This document shows, in pieces, positions 16,052 to 24,872 of a stretch of DNA of 64,000 nt. A program made the position numbers and the translations under genes. Positions within the stretch are counted from its first letter, which is position 1. Each line of letters opens with the position of its first letter. The stretch covers positions 558,001-622,000 of the forward strand of contig CP076021.1 of assembly GCA_018622495.1 (NCBI GenBank), given 5' to 3'. The DNA comes from Mycoplasmatota bacterium. Lineage in GTDB: Bacteria; Bacillota_I; Bacilli_A; Acholeplasmatales; Acholeplasmataceae. The notes beneath the pieces were generated by a model. It saw only the letters and a list, made by a program, of their open reading frames with translations. It ran no database searches and was not told where the DNA came from.

Positions 16052-16919
16052 AAAAACTTATAAATATTTAGTTTTAGTATTATTAATTCTAATCATATCG
16101 TCTTGTCAAAAAGAAAAGATTTCAATTATTGTGCCATATGGCAGTCCTTCATATACAACAATGTATTTAGATGATTACGATGTATCAATTATTCAAGGTG
16201 CAGATCCTTTAGTCGCAGCATTTGGTTCTAATAACTATGATGTGATAGTTGCACCAACTAATTTAGGTGCAAAATTTTATTCATCATCAAAAACATATCA
16301 ATTAGTAGCATCTATTGTTTGGGGGAATATGTATTTAATTAGTCATTCACCTATTAATTTTGATCAAATAAATGATAAGAACATCTATGCTTTTGGACAA
16401 AGTCAAACACCAGATATTATTTTAAACTATATATTAAATGCTCATGAAGCAAATCCTAATATTATTTATCTTAGTTCAGCCTCTGAAGTTATAGCATCTT
16501 TTATGTTGAATCCTAATGACATCTATTTAGTTGCTGAACCACAATATAGCATATTAGATAACACAGATATAATATATGCTCAAGATATGCAAGAGGCGTA
16601 TGAAAAAATATCAGGTTTAAATCCCTATCCGCAAGCTTCTATATTTGTCAATAAGAACTTAAGCGATCGTCAAGTAGAGGATATTGAAAATGATTTCAAG
16701 AATTCGATTAATCAATTAAAAAAGTCTGAAAATAAAAAATGGATTGCTGATGAACTAGATATAGAAGAAGCTATTATTTCTAAAGTTATTGAAAGATCTC
16801 ACATTTCTTATTTAAATGCAGAAGATGCAAAATATGATATTGAATTATATTTAAATCTTATTATAGATTTTAATAATAATTTATTAAGTAAATTACCTGA
16901 AGATTCATTTTATCGATAA
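16041..16919 (+). CDS. SsuA/NMT1-like ABC substrate-binding lipoprotein
   Basis: 292 residues from the ATG at 16041, which follows AAAGAGAG and overlaps the HydA end by 11 bases; this start gives a proper lipoprotein signal (MIFKKTYKYLVLVLLILIIS then SC). The mature part (IIVPYGSPSYTTMYL, DPLVAAFGSNNYDVIVAPTNLGAKF) resembles periplasmic proteins for sulfonates, nitrate or thiamine precursors (NMT1/ThiY/SsuA group). The ligand is not predictable. Its permease follows 13 bases later; no ATPase gene is adjacent. Confidence 0.8.
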   Translation: MIFKKTYKYLVLVLLILIISSCQKEKISIIVPYGSPSYTTMYLDDYDVSIIQGADPLVAAFGSNNYDVIVAPTNLGAKFYSSSKTYQLVASIVWGNMYLISHSPINFDQINDKNIYAFGQSQTPDIILNYILNAHEANPNIIYLSSASEVIASFMLNPNDIYLVAEPQYSILDNTDIIYAQDMQEAYEKISGLNPYPQASIFVNKNLSDRQVEDIENDFKNSINQLKKSENKKWIADELDIEEAIISKVIERSHISYLNAEDAKYDIELYLNLIIDFNNNLLSKLPEDSFYR

Positions 16920-16932
16920 GGAGGATTGGTCT

Positions 16933-17655
16933 ATGAAGAAACACTATATATTAGTGTCTTCGTTCTTAACATTATTCATCATTTGGTATATTTTATATTT
17001 GGTGGTTGATCAGCCTATGTTACTTCCTAGTATGAGTGAAGTATGGATATCATTATTAGATATTATTTTTTCAAAGGATATTTTAATTATTTTAACATCT
17101 TTGTTTAGGTTGCTTATAGCATTTTTTATAGCTTGCAGTTTAGGTATTGTACTTGGTTTTTTGAGTGCAAAATATCACTGGTTAGAATATTGGCAGCACC
17201 CATATGTTAGTATATTAAGAACAATTCCTGTTATTTCAATTATTGTTATACTATATATTTTATTGGGAGATCAGATAACAGTCTATGTGATTACATTTTT
17301 AATGATATTTCCATTATTTTATGAAGCAACTTTAGATATTATAAAGAGAATAGATCCTTATTTGATAGATGCACTTAAATTAGATGAAGTACACTTTAAA
17401 GAAAGTTTAATATTTGTCTATACACCTATACTAAAAGAGCAATTAAAAGTAACAGTAGTTCAATCTCTTGGCTTAGGGATAAAAGTTTTAGTCATGGCAG
17501 AATACTTAACACAAGCTAAATATAGTATAGGATCATCTATATATTTGGCAAAAATCAATCTTGATTATGTTCAAGTATACGCATGGACAATAATACTTTT
17601 ATTGATCATCGCAACCATTAAAATTACAATAAAAGGTATAAATAAAGCAGTTTAA
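16933..17655 (+). CDS. SsuC-like ABC transporter permease
   Basis: 240 residues, about six membrane segments. The family's cytoplasmic coupling loop is visible (YEATLDIIKRIDPYLIDALKLDEVHFKESLIFVYTPIL, residues 135-172), and SILRTIPVISIIVIL is the usual permease core. It belongs to the BPD_transp_1 group that pairs with SsuA/TauA-like lipoproteins. Last gene of the hydrogenase operon, ending at a terminator; the ATP-binding subunit must be encoded elsewhere if the transporter is active. Confidence 0.85.
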   Translation: MKKHYILVSSFLTLFIIWYILYLVVDQPMLLPSMSEVWISLLDIIFSKDILIILTSLFRLLIAFFIACSLGIVLGFLSAKYHWLEYWQHPYVSILRTIPVISIIVILYILLGDQITVYVITFLMIFPLFYEATLDIIKRIDPYLIDALKLDEVHFKESLIFVYTPILKEQLKVTVVQSLGLGIKVLVMAEYLTQAKYSIGSSIYLAKINLDYVQVYAWTIILLLIIATIKITIKGINKAV

Positions 17656-17659
17656 AGGC

Positions 17660-17699
17660 TAAAGTGGAATGATTTCTTTAAATTTCCACTTTTTATTTT
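17660..17699 (+). terminator. Terminator of the hydrogenase/ABC operon
   Basis: Stem AAAGTGGAA (17661-17669) with TTCCACTTT (17684-17692), followed by a T-rich tract. Confidence 0.8.
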
Positions 17700-17700
17700 A

Positions 17701-17852
17701 CGAAAATTCGAAAACGTTTAAGTAAGTATTTCGCTTCATACTTACGAAAACGCATATTTTACGAAATAAACCGCTTACATTTTCGTAATAATACATGTTG
17801 ACACTAAAAAAACACAGTGTTATAATGAACATGCGAAAACGTTTACGTAAAA
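17701..17852 (+). promoter_or_regulatory. LacI-type operator cluster and consensus promoter
   Basis: The promoter is full consensus: TTGACA (17798-17803), 17-base spacer, TATAAT (17821-17826). An operator-like dyad CGAAAACGTTTACG (17834-17847) lies at the expected start point. A second copy, CGAAAACGTTTAAG (17709-17722), and a half copy CGAAAACGC (17745-17753) lie upstream. The last two form the ends of a large dyad, 17715-17752, whose arms contain GTAAGTAT/ATACTTAC. Spaced operators of this kind fit a LacI-family repressor acting by looping; binding by the adjacent regulator is inferred. Confidence 0.75.
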
Positions 17853-17866
17853 TATAGGAGTCAAAA

Positions 17867-18874
17867 ATGGTAAAAATTAAAGACATTGCTGCAAGATGTA
17901 AAGTTTCCGTTGCTACTGTAAGTAAAGCGCTTAATGGAAGCTCTGAAATCAGCAAAAAAACAACTGATAAGATTGTTAAGACTGCAAGTGAAATGGGATA
18001 TATAGCCAATTCAAACGCGAGAAGTCTTAAGACGAATCGATCATATAATTTAGGCCTATTATATGTCGATCCATCACAATCAGGTTTGGAACATGAGTAT
18101 TTCTCGACTATTTTGAATAGCATTAAAGCTGAAGCAGAACATTTTGGTTTTGATGTAACATTCATTAGCAATAAGATTGGTGGGAAAACAAATTCATATT
18201 TAACACATGCACGCTATCGTGGATGTGATGGTGTAGTTGTTGTTTCAGCGGATTTTAAAGATCCTGAAATTATAGAACTTGTTGAATCAAATATGCCAAC
18301 AGTGACAATTGACCACGTTTTCAATAATAGAACTTCAATTATGTCAGACAATAATCGAGGTCTAGGTGAAATCGTTAAATATATATATGAAAAAGGGCAT
18401 CGAAAGATTGCATTCATTTATGGAGAAGATACAACAGTTACTCAACAACGCGTTGCTAGTTTTCATCAAGCATGTGAATCATTAAATCTTGAAATTCCTG
18501 AAGCATATATAAAACAAGCTTATTATCATATACCTAAATATAGTGGTATAGCAACAAGAGAGTTGCTTGCATTAGATGATAGACCAACTTGTATTATTTT
18601 CCCTGATGATTATTCATATATGGGAGGATTAACAGAAATAGAAAAACACGGGTTAAAAATTCCTGAAGATATCAGCGTTGTTGGCTATGATGGTATCTAC
18701 TTATCAAGAATATTGAGACCCATGCTTACAACTTATGTCCAAGATAGTAAAGAGATTGGAAAAACATCAGTTTTAAAATTAATTGAAATGATAGAAAATC
18801 CAAAAACCTTTATGGCACAACAAGTTTTCATAAATGGTCATTTACAAGAAGGACAAACAGTAAAACAAATATAG
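17867..18874 (+). CDS. LacI family transcriptional regulator
   Basis: 335 residues. N-terminal HTH and hinge: VKIKDIAARCKVSVATVSKALNGSSEISKKTTDKIVKTASEMGYIANSNARSLKTN (residues 2-57), then the sugar-binding-like core (SYNLGLLYVD, GCDGVVVVSAD, YIYEKGHRKIAFIYGE, PEDISVVGYDG). Start ATG follows TAGGAG. It leads the beta-glucoside operon, 49 bases ahead of the binding protein with no terminator, and its promoter holds several operator copies. It is expected to repress the operon until a cello-oligosaccharide or derivative binds. CcpA is unlikely because of this local placement. Confidence 0.9.
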   Translation: MVKIKDIAARCKVSVATVSKALNGSSEISKKTTDKIVKTASEMGYIANSNARSLKTNRSYNLGLLYVDPSQSGLEHEYFSTILNSIKAEAEHFGFDVTFISNKIGGKTNSYLTHARYRGCDGVVVVSADFKDPEIIELVESNMPTVTIDHVFNNRTSIMSDNNRGLGEIVKYIYEKGHRKIAFIYGEDTTVTQQRVASFHQACESLNLEIPEAYIKQAYYHIPKYSGIATRELLALDDRPTCIIFPDDYSYMGGLTEIEKHGLKIPEDISVVGYDGIYLSRILRPMLTTYVQDSKEIGKTSVLKLIEMIENPKTFMAQQVFINGHLQEGQTVKQI

Positions 18875-18923
18875 GTAACAATCATAGGGAGTCTATGAAA
18901 AAATATAAGGAGAAGGTTACACA

Positions 18924-20303
18924 ATGAAAAAAATAGTATTAGTTTTATTAACATTAGTAGTGGGATTAGGATTATTTGCATGTAAAAATGATGCTGATGT
19001 GTTAGTTATTCGTGCATGGAATACAGAATTCCAAGATCGTTTTAGAGCATATTATCCAGATTTTGTTGAAACATTAGATAATGGTAATGACTTACTCGAA
19101 GATGGTACAGAAGTTAAGTGGGTTATCGTTGCTAATGATGATGGTGCATATCAAACTGCACTTGATGAAGCGTTACGTAATCAATCAAACGCATCAGGAA
19201 ATGATTTATTAGATATTTTCTTAATTGAAGCTGATTATGCAAGAAAATATACTGATGTTGATGGTGATCCAGTGGCACTAGATTTAGTAGATGATCTTGG
19301 TATAACTACAGCTGAATTATCTGATCAATATGCTTATACACAAGATATCGTAACAGATAGTGATGGTAATTTAAGAGCAACTTCATGGCAAGCTACTCCA
19401 GGTTTATTTGCTTATCGTCGTTCAATTGCTATTGATGTATTAGGTTCTGATGATCCTGAAACTGTACAAGCAGCACTTTCAGATTGGGATAAATTTGATT
19501 CAGTCGCAGCTGAAATGAAAGATGACGGATATTATATGTTATCAGGTTATGATGATTCATATCGTACATTCTCAAATAATTTTGAGGGTCAATGGTTAGA
19601 AAGTGATGGTAAAACTGTTCGTATCGATGATGAAGTAATTAATTGGATTGAACAAACTAAAACATACACTGATAATGGATATAACAATGGTTCATCATTA
19701 TGGAGTGATACTTGGGCTGCAGATCAAGGTCCAGACGGAAATGTATTTGGTTTCTTCTATTCTACATGGGGTATTAACTTTACATTATTAGGAAACTCTT
19801 TAGCTGATCCAGATGGCGATAAAGCAGTAGGAAATGGTATTTATGGTGACTGGGGAGTTGTTGAAGGCCCAGCTAACTACTATTGGGGTGGTACTTGGAT
19901 TGTTGGTGCTGTAGGTACTGATCAACCAGAACTAGTTAAAGATATTATGGTTGAATTAACAATGAATAGTGAAATTGCTAAAAATATCACATTAGATACA
20001 CAAGATTATACAAATAATAAGACTGCTATGGATGCCATTGCAAATGATCCAGATTATGGTTCAGATTTCTTAGGTGGACAAAATCATATTGCATTATTTA
20101 ATGAAGCAGCTGATGGTATTGATATGAGTAATACAACACCATATGACCAAAGTTTAAACGAAGGTATTCAAACAGCATTTAAAGATTACTTTACAGGTTT
20201 AGTTACTTGGACTGAAGCTTGGGTAAACTTTGAAAATGATGTTTCTACAGATCATCCAGAATTATTATTCCCGGATTCATATCCAGCAGAACCAACCGCT
20301 TAA
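18924..20303 (+). CDS. Sugar ABC transporter substrate-binding lipoprotein (CUT1 type)
   Basis: 459 residues. Lipoprotein signal MKKIVLVLLTLVVGLGLFAC with the acylated Cys at residue 20. The mature protein (VIRAWNTEFQDRFRAYYPDF, ATSWQATPGLFAYRRSIAIDVLG, NYYWGGTWIVGAVGTDQPELVKDIM) is an extracellular solute-binding protein of the oligosaccharide group, rich in Trp/Tyr for sugar stacking. With cellobiose phosphorylase and a beta-glucosidase downstream, a beta-linked di- or oligosaccharide is the likely ligand. A 10-codon ORF starting at 18895 overlaps its ATG (ATGA). Confidence 0.88.
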   Translation: MKKIVLVLLTLVVGLGLFACKNDADVLVIRAWNTEFQDRFRAYYPDFVETLDNGNDLLEDGTEVKWVIVANDDGAYQTALDEALRNQSNASGNDLLDIFLIEADYARKYTDVDGDPVALDLVDDLGITTAELSDQYAYTQDIVTDSDGNLRATSWQATPGLFAYRRSIAIDVLGSDDPETVQAALSDWDKFDSVAAEMKDDGYYMLSGYDDSYRTFSNNFEGQWLESDGKTVRIDDEVINWIEQTKTYTDNGYNNGSSLWSDTWAADQGPDGNVFGFFYSTWGINFTLLGNSLADPDGDKAVGNGIYGDWGVVEGPANYYWGGTWIVGAVGTDQPELVKDIMVELTMNSEIAKNITLDTQDYTNNKTAMDAIANDPDYGSDFLGGQNHIALFNEAADGIDMSNTTPYDQSLNEGIQTAFKDYFTGLVTWTEAWVNFENDVSTDHPELLFPDSYPAEPTA

Positions 20304-20322
20304 TTTTAAGACAAACACTTTA

Positions 20323-20359
20323 TGTTAATGGGGAGACTTATGTCTCCTCATTATCAACA
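20323..20359 (+). promoter_or_regulatory. Intergenic hairpin between binding protein and permease genes
   Basis: Eleven-pair stem AATGGGGAGAC (20327-20337) with GTCTCCTCATT (20342-20352), one G-U pair, loop TTAT, extended by TGTT/AACA at the base. No U tract follows, so it is not a full terminator. Hairpins at this place commonly stabilise the binding-protein mRNA or lower permease expression; that role is inference. Confidence 0.6.
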
Positions 20360-20377
20360 TTTAACTAGGAGAACTTT

Positions 20378-22411
20378 ATGCAAGCAAATATTAAAAAATC
20401 ATCTATTAAAGAAAAACCAAAAAAATCAAAAGTAGATTATAATAAGTGGGGTTATAGATTCTTAATTCCCTTTTTAGTTGTTTATTTTGTTTTTTCTTTA
20501 ATTCCGTTGTTATCAACATTCTATTACAGCTTTTTTGAATACCGTCAACAAGGTTTTAGTATTATTGGTCCAAATTTTATTGGATTTCAAAATTATGTAA
20601 CGGTATTTAGTGATGGATCAGAGAAACTGTTTAAATACTTTGGCAATACAATGATTATGTGGATCATGGGATTTGTTCCACAACTTGTCGTGTCATTATT
20701 ATTTGCTTTATGGTTTACAAGTATTCGGTTAAAAATAAAAGGTAGTAGTTTTTATAAAACAATTATGTATATGCCAAATCTTGTAATGGCAGCAGCGTTT
20801 TCAATGTTATTTATGCAATTATTTGGAACTAAAGGTCCGATTGAAACACTTTTAGTGAATGCGGGTATTGTAGATGAGACTTTTAGTTTTGTAAATAGTT
20901 CTTGGGCGGCACGATCTATTATTGCTTCCATGAACTTTATTATGTGGTTTGGTAATACAACCATTCTGCTTATGGCAGGTATTATGGGTATTGATCAAAC
21001 GACTATTGAATCAGCACAAATGGATGGTGCATCTAGTGGGAAAATATTCTTTAAAATCATATTACCGTTACTAAAACCTATATTGTTATTTGTTTTAGTT
21101 ACTTCACTTATTGGTGGGGTACAAATGTATGATATTCCATATATTTTCACACAAGGTGGCGGTGGTCCTGACTTTTCTACAATGACTGTCATGATGTATC
21201 TTGCAAAACTATTAGGTAAGAGTAAACAATTGGGCTTAGCCGGTGCAGTTTCTGTGATTATCTTTATTATTACTGGTGTAATCAGTTTTATATTCTTTAA
21301 ATTTTTAGGTACTGATAATGAAAAAGAAGAAAAAGTTGTTAAACCTTCAAAATTAAAAAAACAAATTTTAAGTAGTTTGAAAAAATTAGATTTTATAGAT
21401 AGAATTAGAGTTAAAAAATATCAAAGAAAACAAGAAATTGCAAAACAAAAAGTGTTGAAAAAACAAACTAAAGAAGAACAAATTGAAGAAAAAAGAGCGA
21501 AAGCTGCTAGAATATCAATGGATAAGGTGTTATTGCTTGTTCAAAGAATTATTGTCTATGGTATTTATACATTATTTACAATCGTTATCATATTTATATT
21601 CTATTTGTTAATATTAAATGCAACTAAGAGTCATACGCTAATACAACGTGGATTTAATACATCTTCAGATTTATCATTATCAGAAAATATTGGACGTTTC
21701 TTTGAAAGTTTAGTATTTCAAAATAATTTTGGTACAAACTTTACAAACTTAATATCAAATACAAATTTACGTGTCATTAGAGCTTTATTTAATAGTATAT
21801 TTATTTCGTTATCAACTGCAATATTAACAACATATTTTAGTGCAATGACAGCTTATGCTATTCATTTATATAAGTTCAAAGGTAGAAAAGCAATTTATAC
21901 ATTTATTTTGGTTATTATGATGATACCGGCACAAATTGCAAGTGCAGGTTTAATTGCAATGTTATTTAGATATCAACTATTGGATAACTATTGGGTTTTA
22001 ATTATTCCAACGATTGCAGCACCTGCAACATTCTTCTTTATAAAACAATACATGGATTCTGTATTACCATATGAAGTTATTGAATCTGCACGTGTTGATG
22101 GTTCTAGTGAAATAAATACATTTCATAAACTTGCATTACCAATGATTGCTCCTGCAATTGCAGTTCAATTTATATTTAGCTTTGTTGCTTCATGGAATAA
22201 CTTCTATTTACCAAGTTTAATTATTACATCTTCGGAAAAACGAACTATTCCTATCGTGTTATCATTATTAACAGGATCAAGTCCAGATACATTTGATTTA
22301 GGACCTGTGTATATGTTAATGGTTATAGCAATTGTACCAATGCTAGTTATTTATTTAGTATTATCTAAGAAAATTATTAAAGGTGTGACACTCGGTAGTG
22401 TTAAAGGGTAA
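20378..22411 (+). CDS. Fused MalF-MalG-type sugar ABC permease
   Basis: 677 residues, about double a normal permease. Residues 25-310 are a MalF/UgpA-type permease with EAA loop IESAQMDGASSGKIFFKIILP (about 207-227); residues 310-385 are a Lys/Glu-rich cytoplasmic linker; residues 385-677 are a MalG/UgpE-type permease with its own EAA loop IESARVDGSSEINTFHKLALP (about 566-586). One chain therefore supplies both halves of the channel, normally two genes. No stop or start lies between the halves. The ATPase subunit is not in the locus, so a shared MsiK-like ATPase is likely. Confidence 0.88.
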   Translation: MQANIKKSSIKEKPKKSKVDYNKWGYRFLIPFLVVYFVFSLIPLLSTFYYSFFEYRQQGFSIIGPNFIGFQNYVTVFSDGSEKLFKYFGNTMIMWIMGFVPQLVVSLLFALWFTSIRLKIKGSSFYKTIMYMPNLVMAAAFSMLFMQLFGTKGPIETLLVNAGIVDETFSFVNSSWAARSIIASMNFIMWFGNTTILLMAGIMGIDQTTIESAQMDGASSGKIFFKIILPLLKPILLFVLVTSLIGGVQMYDIPYIFTQGGGGPDFSTMTVMMYLAKLLGKSKQLGLAGAVSVIIFIITGVISFIFFKFLGTDNEKEEKVVKPSKLKKQILSSLKKLDFIDRIRVKKYQRKQEIAKQKVLKKQTKEEQIEEKRAKAARISMDKVLLLVQRIIVYGIYTLFTIVIIFIFYLLILNATKSHTLIQRGFNTSSDLSLSENIGRFFESLVFQNNFGTNFTNLISNTNLRVIRALFNSIFISLSTAILTTYFSAMTAYAIHLYKFKGRKAIYTFILVIMMIPAQIASAGLIAMLFRYQLLDNYWVLIIPTIAAPATFFFIKQYMDSVLPYEVIESARVDGSSEINTFHKLALPMIAPAIAVQFIFSFVASWNNFYLPSLIITSSEKRTIPIVLSLLTGSSPDTFDLGPVYMLMVIAIVPMLVIYLVLSKKIIKGVTLGSVKG

Positions 22412-22443
22412 TTAAAATAAAATAAACAAATGGAGAGTACATT

Positions 22444-24863
22444 ATGAAATACGGATATTTTGATGACAAAAATAAAGAATATGTAATCACAAACCCACTA
22501 ACTCCTAATCCTTGGATTAATTATTTGGTTCTGATGGATATTATGGATTAATATCTAACACAGGTGGTGGTTATACATTCTATGAAGATGCAAAACTTAG
22601 AAGAATAACGAGATATAGATATAATAATGTACCGACTGATTTTGGTGGCAGATATTACTATATTAAAGATAATGATCAAATTTGGAATCCTGGATTTTTA
22701 CCAACAAAGACAAAACTTGATAGTTATCAATGTCAACATGGTTTAGGGTATTCACTTATTACGGGTTCTAAAAATGGATTAAAAGCATCAGTGAAATATT
22801 TTATTCCGAAAAAAGAGCAAGTGGAACTTCATGTCGTTACACTTGCGAATGAAAGTGACCAAAATAAAAATATAAAGTTATTTGGTATGGTTGAATGGGC
22901 GTTATGGAATGCTGTAGATGACCAAACAAATTTCCAAAGAAATTTAAATATTGGTGAAGTTGAAGTAGAAGGAAGTACTGTATATCATAAAACTGAATAT
23001 AGAGAAAGACGTAATCATTTTGCATATTATCATGTGAATCACGAACTTTCAGGATTTGATACAGATAGACTTTCATTTCTAGGAGCTTATAATGGTTGGG
23101 AATCACCTGATGTCGTGACCAAAGGTATGAGTAGTAATAGTATCGCAAGTGGCGGATCACCTATTGCAAGCTTAGAATTAGATATCGAATTGAAACCAGG
23201 CGAATCAAAAGTATTTGTTTACCAACTTGGTTACATTGAAAATGATGAAGATGAAAAATTTGTAGCACCTGATGTTATTAATAAAGAAAAAGTATATGCA
23301 TTATTTGAAAAATATAATAGTGAATCAAAAGTTGATGTTTCGTTTGCAGAATTAAAAGCTTTTTGGGATGAAACATTATCAAAATATAGCATTGAATCTG
23401 ATCAACCAGTATTTGATCGTATGGTCAATATTTGGCATCAATATCAATGTATGACAACATTTAATATGAGCCGTTCAGCAAGTTATTTTGAAAGTGGTAC
23501 TGGTCGCGGTATGGGATTTAGAGACAGCTGTCAAGATATTTTAGGATTTGTTCATATGATTCCTGAACGTTCTAGAGAACGTATATTAGATTTATCTGCT
23601 ATTCAGCTTCCAGATGGATCAACATATCATCAATATCAACCTCTTACAAAAAAAGGTAATGCTGATGTTGGTAGTGGATTTAATGATGACCCACTATGGC
23701 TTGTTGGTGCTGTTTCCGCATACATTAGAGAAACAGGGGATTATTCAATATTAGATGAAATGGTTCCGTTTAATAATGAAGTTGGTAGTGAAAAAACTTT
23801 ATTTACACATTTACAAAGAAGTATAGATTTCACATTAAACAATATGGGCCCACATAACCTTCCGTTGATTGGTAGAGCTGATTGGAATGATTGTCTTAAT
23901 TTAAATTGTTTTTCAAAAACACCTGGCGAATCTTTTCAAACAACAGAAAATAATGAATCTGGGAAAGCAGAAAGTATATTTATTGCTGGTATGTTTGTAA
24001 AATATGGACAAGAATATATTGATATTTGTGAAGCTATAAATAAAAAAGATGAAGCAAAAAGAGTATTAAAAGCAGTTGAAAAAGTGTCAAATGCAGTGAT
24101 TAAAGATGGTTGGGATGGGGATTGGTATTTACGTGCCTACGATGCGTTTGGTCAAAAAGTTGGTAGTAACGAAAACGAAGAAGGAAAGATTTTTGTTGAA
24201 CCACAAGGCTTTTGTACCATGGCAAAAATTGGTGGAAAAGCATATGGTGAAAAAGCATTAAAACACGTTGATAAATATTTAGTTAATGAATTTGGTGCTG
24301 AATTACTATATCCACCTTATAGCAAATACCATATTGAATTAGGTGAAATTTCAACATATCCTCCTGGATATAAAGAAAATGGTAGTGTGTTCTGTCATAA
24401 CAATCCTTGGATTGTCATTGGATATACAACAATTAATGATGCTGAAAAAGCATATGATCTATATAAAAGAAATGCACCAGCATTTATTGAAGATAAAAGT
24501 GAAATACATAAAACAGAACCTTATGTATATTCTCAAACTATTGCTGGACGTTCAGCTGCACATTATGGTGAAGCAAAAAATAGCTGGTTGACAGGTACTG
24601 CTTCATGGACATTTTTAGCAGTTAGTCAACATATATTAGGTATTAGACCTCACTTACAAGGCTTAGAAATTGATCCTGTTTTATCTAAAGAAATCAATGA
24701 AGTCAAAGTGAAGCGTACATTTAGAGGGGCACAATTTGATATAGAAATCGTTAGAGATGAATCAAATGCTGGCAAATTGCTTGTAAATGACAAGTTACAA
24801 GATAGCAAAGTCATTAAAGTAGACTCTCAACAAAAGAATTATCAAGTTGTTGCATATATATAA
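22444..24863 (+). pseudogene. GH94 cellobiose phosphorylase, one-base frame break near N-terminus
   Basis: Phosphorolysis of cellobiose to glucose 1-phosphate and glucose, in the cytoplasm. The ATG at 22444 follows GGAGAG. The first frame reads [18 protein letters not shown]...PWINYL and then loses register at GG 22527-22528; adding one G continues [34 protein letters not shown] into the long frame (806 residues in all, close to Cellulomonas CBP). Later motifs: QRNLNIGEVEVEGSTVYHKTEYRERRNH, NMSRSASYFESGTGRGMGFRDSCQD, the catalytic-Asp motif ADWNDCLNLNCF, PPGYKENGSVFCHNNPW, AKNSWLTGTASW. The near-identity to cellobiose phosphorylases supports that substrate over laminaribiose. Homopolymer loss suggests sequence error. 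Confidence 0.88.
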
Positions 24864-24872
24864 GAGGATATC

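Noticed and set aside
17867-18874. The LacI-family protein as CcpA
   Set aside because: It heads a sugar operon with its own operators of different sequence (CGAAAACGTTTACG) from the cre box; a pathway-specific regulator fits better.
20327-20352. Intrinsic terminator between binding protein and permease
   Set aside because: The hairpin is strong but there is no U tract; called a regulatory or stability element instead.
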